Shown here one piece after another: positions 15,018-18,120 of a stretch of DNA of 18,120 nt. The DNA comes from JAYEMH01 sp034717985 [NCBI: Candidatus Ratteibacteria bacterium] (GTDB taxonomy: Bacteria > CAZDME01 > JAYEMH01): the NCBI GenBank assembly GCA_034717985.1, contig JAYEMH010000008.1:1-18120 (forward strand), written 5' to 3'. The position numbers were made by a program, and so were the translations under genes. Within the stretch, counting starts at the first letter, position 1; every line of letters starts with the position of its first letter. The notes under the pieces are model-generated. The model was not told the DNA's origin, made no database searches, and saw only the letters and a program-made list of their open reading frames with translations.

Positions 15018-16089
15018 CAAAAAAAATCCTTTCTACCTCCCGCGGATTTCCGGGAGAAAAACCAAAAACTTTTTTCCAGACGTCTTGGCTTTCCATACAT
15101 AAATAAAGAGGAACTTTGGGAGCAATTTCTTTAATCCAGGAGACCATTTTTTGATAAATTTCTATACGTTTTGGCTTAAAATAGCGTCTTTTTCCATCAA
15201 GACCGGTAATAAATTCGGCATAAATGATTTTAGTCCCGGGGAAGCGCCTGGCGATAATGTCTTTAAGGGCGGGAGGAAACCGAAGTGTCCCCAGGCTTAT
15301 CCAGACAATACTCTCCGCTGAAACATATCGAAAAATTTCCTCCACCGTCCAGCGGTAATCTTCCTCCCAGCCCGGGTAAGTTATAATCGGGTCAAAATGA
15401 AACCCAACTGGATACCCGGCTTGGATACAAGTCCGGGCGGCTTTCAGTCGCCTATCCAAAGGAACAGAGCCCTTTTCTTCGTTTTTAATAATCAGGGGAG
15501 GATTGAGTGACCAGGAGATAACCGAACGCCCGCCGTGCGCAAGATCCAATAAATTATCCACATAATCGCTTTTGGTCTTTAATTCAAGCATTATCTTTTT
15601 ATGGGCGAAAAAAGGAATAAGCTCCCTGGCATATGAATAGATGTTCTCAAAAGCTAAAGAATCAGTAAATTCACCCGTCCCCAGGCGGTAAAAAAGAGAA
15701 GGATTCCTTTTAAGAAACTGCTCTACCGCCTGGAAAAAGTCATCTAAATTGGCATAAAGAATTATCCCGGGAAAATTACTATAAACTTGAAGATAACAAT
15801 AACAGCAATCATAAAAACAGCCGAACCCCAAATCCAGAATGTAATAATTGCAGCAGAGATAACGGGGTGTTCCCGGACAGGGTTTAATAAAACCGCCTTT
15901 TTTTCGGGCAATAAACAGCCTTTTTTTCGCCCGATCGATAGAAACCGCCGGAGTCTCTTTCAGATAATTTTTAATCGTGGCTACTTCGGAAATCTTAGCG
16001 CGGGAAAATTTCTTAATTACACTTCCGGCCAGGGTTGAATTCAAAACCGACTTTTCAATAAAAATTTCCTCTGGGCCGAATTTTTCCAT
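15004..16089 (-). CDS. Spore photoproduct lyase-like radical SAM protein
   Basis: The 361-residue product is an SPL-family radical SAM protein. The iron-sulfur ligands are C91, C95 and C98 in CFYDCCYCYLQ, the CxxxCxxC arrangement. Upstream CPGTPRYLCC (71-80) adds further family-specific cysteines. Other SPL-type parts are ELKTKSDYVDNLLDL, VISWSLNPPLI, AGYPVGFHFDPIITYPGWEEDY and SLGTLRFPP. True SPL repairs the thymine dimer formed in UV-exposed spores. By my alignment from memory, the H-donor Cys of Bacillus SPL corresponds to Glu140 here (GTGEFTDS), so DNA spore-photoproduct repair is doubtful. No sporulation genes are in view. The gene starts 26 bases after the ParB-like gene, in an apparent operon, with no good ribosome-binding site. 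Its C-terminal codons are built from a 7-bp repeat. Confidence 0.88.
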   Translation of the reverse strand: MEKFGPEEIFIEKSVLNSTLAGSVIKKFSRAKISEVATIKNYLKETPAVSIDRAKKRLFIARKKGGFIKPCPGTPRYLCCNYYILDLGFGCFYDCCYCYLQVYSNFPGIILYANLDDFFQAVEQFLKRNPSLFYRLGTGEFTDSLAFENIYSYARELIPFFAHKKIMLELKTKSDYVDNLLDLAHGGRSVISWSLNPPLIIKNEEKGSVPLDRRLKAARTCIQAGYPVGFHFDPIITYPGWEEDYRWTVEEIFRYVSAESIVWISLGTLRFPPALKDIIARRFPGTKIIYAEFITGLDGKRRYFKPKRIEIYQKMVSWIKEIAPKVPLYLCMESQDVWKKVFGFSPGNPREVERIFFGIKD

Positions 16090-16115
16090 TTGTGTAATGT
16101 GTCCACCTGTACGTA

Positions 16116-17057
16116 TTAAAACATGGAAAGAATCTCTCCAAACTCCTTCTTTTGAAAAGCGCTATTAAGGTAAGAGAGAATTTCCTTCAATTCTTTATGC
16201 TCCTTTATTTCCAAATTAACCTTCAGCCTGTCTTCTTCAAAAAACGGCGGGGGGATAATCTTTATCTTTGACGGAAGCTTCAATCCTTTAACCAACCCGA
16301 AAAATCTTTTTTCATAAGCTTTGAATTCAGGATAGCGCCTGGTCAATAAGTAATTGCGAAGAGTGGGGAAATCCTGAGGGCTTTGCACCGGCTTCTCCCG
16401 AAGCAACAAGGCGATAGACTTTTCCTCCCGGCGCCCTATTTCCTCAAGTAAAGCAATAATAATCCTTGCTTTATTCTGATTTAATCTAAGTCTTTTTATC
16501 AGGCTGAAAAATAGTTTTCTTTCCAGAAGACAGAGTCCAGCAAGAATAATCCCGACTTCTACACTTATCTCTCTTTGGGCAACCGCCTTCTTCGCTGCCT
16601 CCTCCAATTTGCCTAATCTGAGATAATTCTTTAAATAATCTTTATTCCGGGGTAAGCCGAGCAGGGGCAGAAAAAACTTGATGAGTTTCTCATCAGTAAT
16701 CTTAGCCAAAGAACGCAGCTTTTCTATGGCTATGGATTTCTCTATTTCGTTAAAACGCCGCTCGGATAAATTCTCGTAAAAACTTAAGAGAATCGCCTTT
16801 TTATTCGGAAGTTCCTTCCCGGAGAAAACAAAAGCCGGAATCCGCTTTGTCTTTTTCAAAGCAGCCATTCTTTTGAAACCTAAAACAATCTGATAGCCCT
16901 TAGCTTTCTCTTTTCTTAAAACTAAGGGAGAAAGAAACCCGGTCTCCCTGATAAAAAAAGCCAGGGGGAACGGTAAAAGGGGAAAACTCAAACAGAAAGT
17001 TTTATCCTTTTCGTTAATTTCTTGTGGTGAAATTACAATGAGCTTCTTAGTGGGCAT
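16116..17057 (-). CDS. ParB/Srx-fold protein with altered CTP-binding motif
   Basis: The 313-residue product resembles ParB. Visible parts are a box-I-like GFLSPLVLR (about 40-48) and a box-II-like GFKRMAAL where canonical ParB has GERRxRA. ENLSERRFNEIEKSIAIEKL is the segment linking to the DNA-binding domain. A helix-turn-helix-like region follows (about 115-175, DYLKNYLRLGKLEEAAKKAVAQREISVEVG). The remaining 140 residues are basic and not recognised. Two of the three motif arginines are replaced, so CTP binding may be lost or changed. There is no parA or parS-like context, so chromosome partition is unlikely. ATG 17057 is chosen over TTG 17066; neither has a clear Shine-Dalgarno site. It lies 15 bases after the glycosyltransferase and just before the SPL-like gene. 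Confidence 0.78.
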   Translation of the reverse strand: MPTKKLIVISPQEINEKDKTFCLSFPLLPFPLAFFIRETGFLSPLVLRKEKAKGYQIVLGFKRMAALKKTKRIPAFVFSGKELPNKKAILLSFYENLSERRFNEIEKSIAIEKLRSLAKITDEKLIKFFLPLLGLPRNKDYLKNYLRLGKLEEAAKKAVAQREISVEVGIILAGLCLLERKLFFSLIKRLRLNQNKARIIIALLEEIGRREEKSIALLLREKPVQSPQDFPTLRNYLLTRRYPEFKAYEKRFFGLVKGLKLPSKIKIIPPPFFEEDRLKVNLEIKEHKELKEILSYLNSAFQKKEFGEILSMF

Positions 17058-17072
17058 CTTGAGCAATAAACT

Positions 17073-17882
17073 TTAACATCTAAATAACAACTGATACAAA
17101 AGTACTGCCAGGTAGCGCCGGCGTTTGAGACAGCCGCGGATAAGAATTTTCCTTTTTCCCCGGAAGACTTCCAGGGCTAATTCCCTGATTTCCGGTGGAA
17201 GTTCCTCTTTTAAGAGCTTTTTTATTGCCTTCAGGCGAAATCTGTCCATACCCCGGTAGCGAAAGGAAAGCTGATCAGGGAATTTAGCTCTTTTGATAAT
17301 CAAAGGTTTCTTAATTAAATCAATGGAGTAAACTCGAGCCGCCCTGAGCCAGAAATCATAGTCTTCGCAAACCGGGAGGGATTCATCAAACAACCCTATT
17401 TTTTCAAAAACTTCCCGGCGGAGCATTACCGCCGTCGGGCTGACGATACAAAGGGGCAGACATTCTTTTAAAATATAGCCGGAATATTTCCGGTGCCGTT
17501 TTTTAGGATTTTGGCGCTGACCATTTTTTAGCCAGATTTCTTCGCTCTGGCAGATAGAAGCAGTCGGATTATCATTAAAGAAAGATACCTGTCTTTCCAA
17601 TTTATTGTCAAGCCATAAGTCGTCAGAATCAAGAAAAGCGATTAAGGCACCTTTTGCCTGCTTGATTCCCTGATTACGGGCGGAACTTACTCCTCTGTTT
17701 GACTGGTAAATATAGCGCGCCTCGGGATAACTTTTAATCAATTCCCTGGTGCCATCAGTTGAACCATCATCTACCACAATTAATTCAAAATCAGAAAAAC
17801 TTTGTTGAAGAACTGATTCTACCGCCTCTTTTAAAAGGGGAGCGCGATTATAGGCGGGAATAATAACACTTACCTTGGGCAT
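17073..17882 (-). CDS. Family-2 glycosyltransferase
   Basis: The 269-residue product is a GT-A-fold family-2 glycosyltransferase, moving a sugar from a nucleotide donor to an envelope or polysaccharide acceptor in the cytoplasm. Visible motifs are VSVIIPAYNRAPLL (4-17), the nucleotide-binding VVDDGSTDGT (36-45), RGVSSARNQGI (63-73), the metal-binding DSDD (85-88), and CEDYDFWLRA, whose ED is the usual catalytic-base region. There is no membrane segment. The donor and acceptor cannot be predicted. A stop lies three codons upstream in frame and no Shine-Dalgarno site precedes this ATG. The start overlaps the end of a short ORF with a strong Shine-Dalgarno site (17870-17932), which probably couples its translation. 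Confidence 0.92.
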   Translation of the reverse strand: MPKVSVIIPAYNRAPLLKEAVESVLQQSFSDFELIVVDDGSTDGTRELIKSYPEARYIYQSNRGVSSARNQGIKQAKGALIAFLDSDDLWLDNKLERQVSFFNDNPTASICQSEEIWLKNGQRQNPKKRHRKYSGYILKECLPLCIVSPTAVMLRREVFEKIGLFDESLPVCEDYDFWLRAARVYSIDLIKKPLIIKRAKFPDQLSFRYRGMDRFRLKAIKKLLKEELPPEIRELALEVFRGKRKILIRGCLKRRRYLAVLLYQLLFRC

Positions 17883-17932
17883 GGGGATTTAGGAAAAACT
17901 GCTAAACAAGGAATTATCTTAACCGGTTTCAT
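17870..17932 (-). CDS. 20-codon upstream ORF overlapping the glycosyltransferase start
   Basis: On the minus strand GGAGGTGAGAG stands directly before an ATG opening a 20-codon frame that ends in TAA 13 bases inside the glycosyltransferase gene. The peptide begins MKPVKIIPCLAVFPK and contains four prolines. The Shine-Dalgarno sequence is the best in this region, whereas the downstream gene has none. Translational coupling or a leader-peptide control are both possible. The peptide itself need not have a function. Confidence 0.5.
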   Translation of the reverse strand: MKPVKIIPCLAVFPKSPCPR

Positions 17933-17987
17933 CTCTCACCTCCGAAAAATAAAAAAGCGTCATCTTTTAAACGTCTTTATCTCATTT

Positions 17988-18017
17988 AAAATACTCTATT
18001 TAAGTTCTCCCTGTCAA
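17988..18017 (-). promoter_or_regulatory. Probable promoter of the glycosyltransferase operon
   Basis: On the minus strand TTGACA (plus 18012-18017) is followed after 18 bp by TATTTT (plus 17988-17993). The predicted leader of about 50 nt runs to the short upstream ORF at 17932. Confidence 0.55.
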
Positions 18018-18050
18018 GATAAATCGATAAAATGATGTGGCGATGAAGAT

Positions 18051-18109
18051 AAAAAAAATTGAGAAAAAATTGAGAAAAATTTGACAAAGGACGAAAAATG
18101 TGTTATATT
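18051..18109 (+). promoter_or_regulatory. Strong outward promoter with phased A-tracts
   Basis: TTGACA (18081-18086), a 17-bp spacer and TATATT (18104-18109) predict a start near 18116, reading out of the window. A-tracts begin at 18051, 18064 and 18075, roughly one helical turn apart, which should bend the DNA and act as an UP-element. The gene it drives is beyond the edge. Confidence 0.75.
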
Positions 18110-18120
18110 TATAGTGCCAG

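Noticed and set aside
15004-16089. Evidence for sporulation from the SPL-like gene
   Set aside because: The family occurs in non-sporulating lineages, the donor Cys seems absent, and no sporulation gene is in the window.
16116-17057. Chromosome-partition ParB near an origin
   Set aside because: There is no ParA, no parS-like palindrome and no origin features, and the nucleotide motif is altered.

Overview
The window looks like a chromosomal segment of an uncultured, probably Gram-negative bacterium with moderately low GC. It has NAD-dependent DNA ligase LigA (bacterial), an ExeA/GspA-type ATPase, two predicted lipoproteins, a polyprenyl-phosphate sugar-1-phosphate transferase, an HD-GYP protein and a TMTC-like membrane TPR protein. 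A pyruvoyl-type arginine decarboxylase with a Thr-Ser cleavage site, short iterated intergenic repeats, and four-helix-bundle and GxxExxY cassettes are reminiscent of candidate-phylum genomes such as Omnitrophota or the wider PVC group. That assignment is a guess: no rRNA or tRNA is present to fix it.

Layout. Most genes lie on the minus strand. (1) 367-4033, read leftwards: wecA-like transferase, a 60-residue membrane protein, a four-helix-bundle gene inside an inverted-repeat cassette, an exeA-like ATPase and a translationally coupled HD-GYP gene, ending in a terminator at about 247-279. (2) 4140-4850, plus strand: a DUF72 gene converging on ligA; the junction of their 3' ends is tandemly duplicated. 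(3) 4923-8138, minus strand: ligA and pfkA. (4) 8276-11155, plus strand: TMTC-like protein, then a GNAT acetyltransferase and a small lipoprotein. (5) 11164-13326, minus strand: the polyamine operon in the order pyruvoyl arginine decarboxylase, speE, speB. (6) 13341-13830: a GxxExxY cassette bracketed by hairpins and GATTACACAGATT-type repeats. (7) 13879-17882, minus strand: a family-2 glycosyltransferase, a ParB-like protein, a spore-photoproduct-lyase-like radical SAM protein and a lipoprotein hydrolase. A bent-DNA promoter at the right edge reads out of the window.

How the genes work together. Arginine decarboxylase, SpeE and SpeB form a compact route from arginine via agmatine to spermidine, either through putrescine or through aminopropylagmatine; the dcSAM source (SpeD) is not in the window. 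The ExeA-like ATPase and HD-GYP protein overlap in TAATG and probably act in one cell-envelope process. The ParB-like/SPL-like pair is the least explained unit. The SPL-like protein keeps the radical SAM cysteines, but by my alignment from memory it has Glu where true SPL has its H-donor Cys. The ParB-like partner has an altered nucleotide-binding motif.

Other structure. Three genes (wecA-like, DUF72, TMTC-like) have good promoters whose -10 boxes end only 8-11 nt before the ATG, suggesting leaderless or near-leaderless mRNAs. The glycosyltransferase start has no Shine-Dalgarno sequence and overlaps the end of a 20-codon upstream ORF that has an excellent one.
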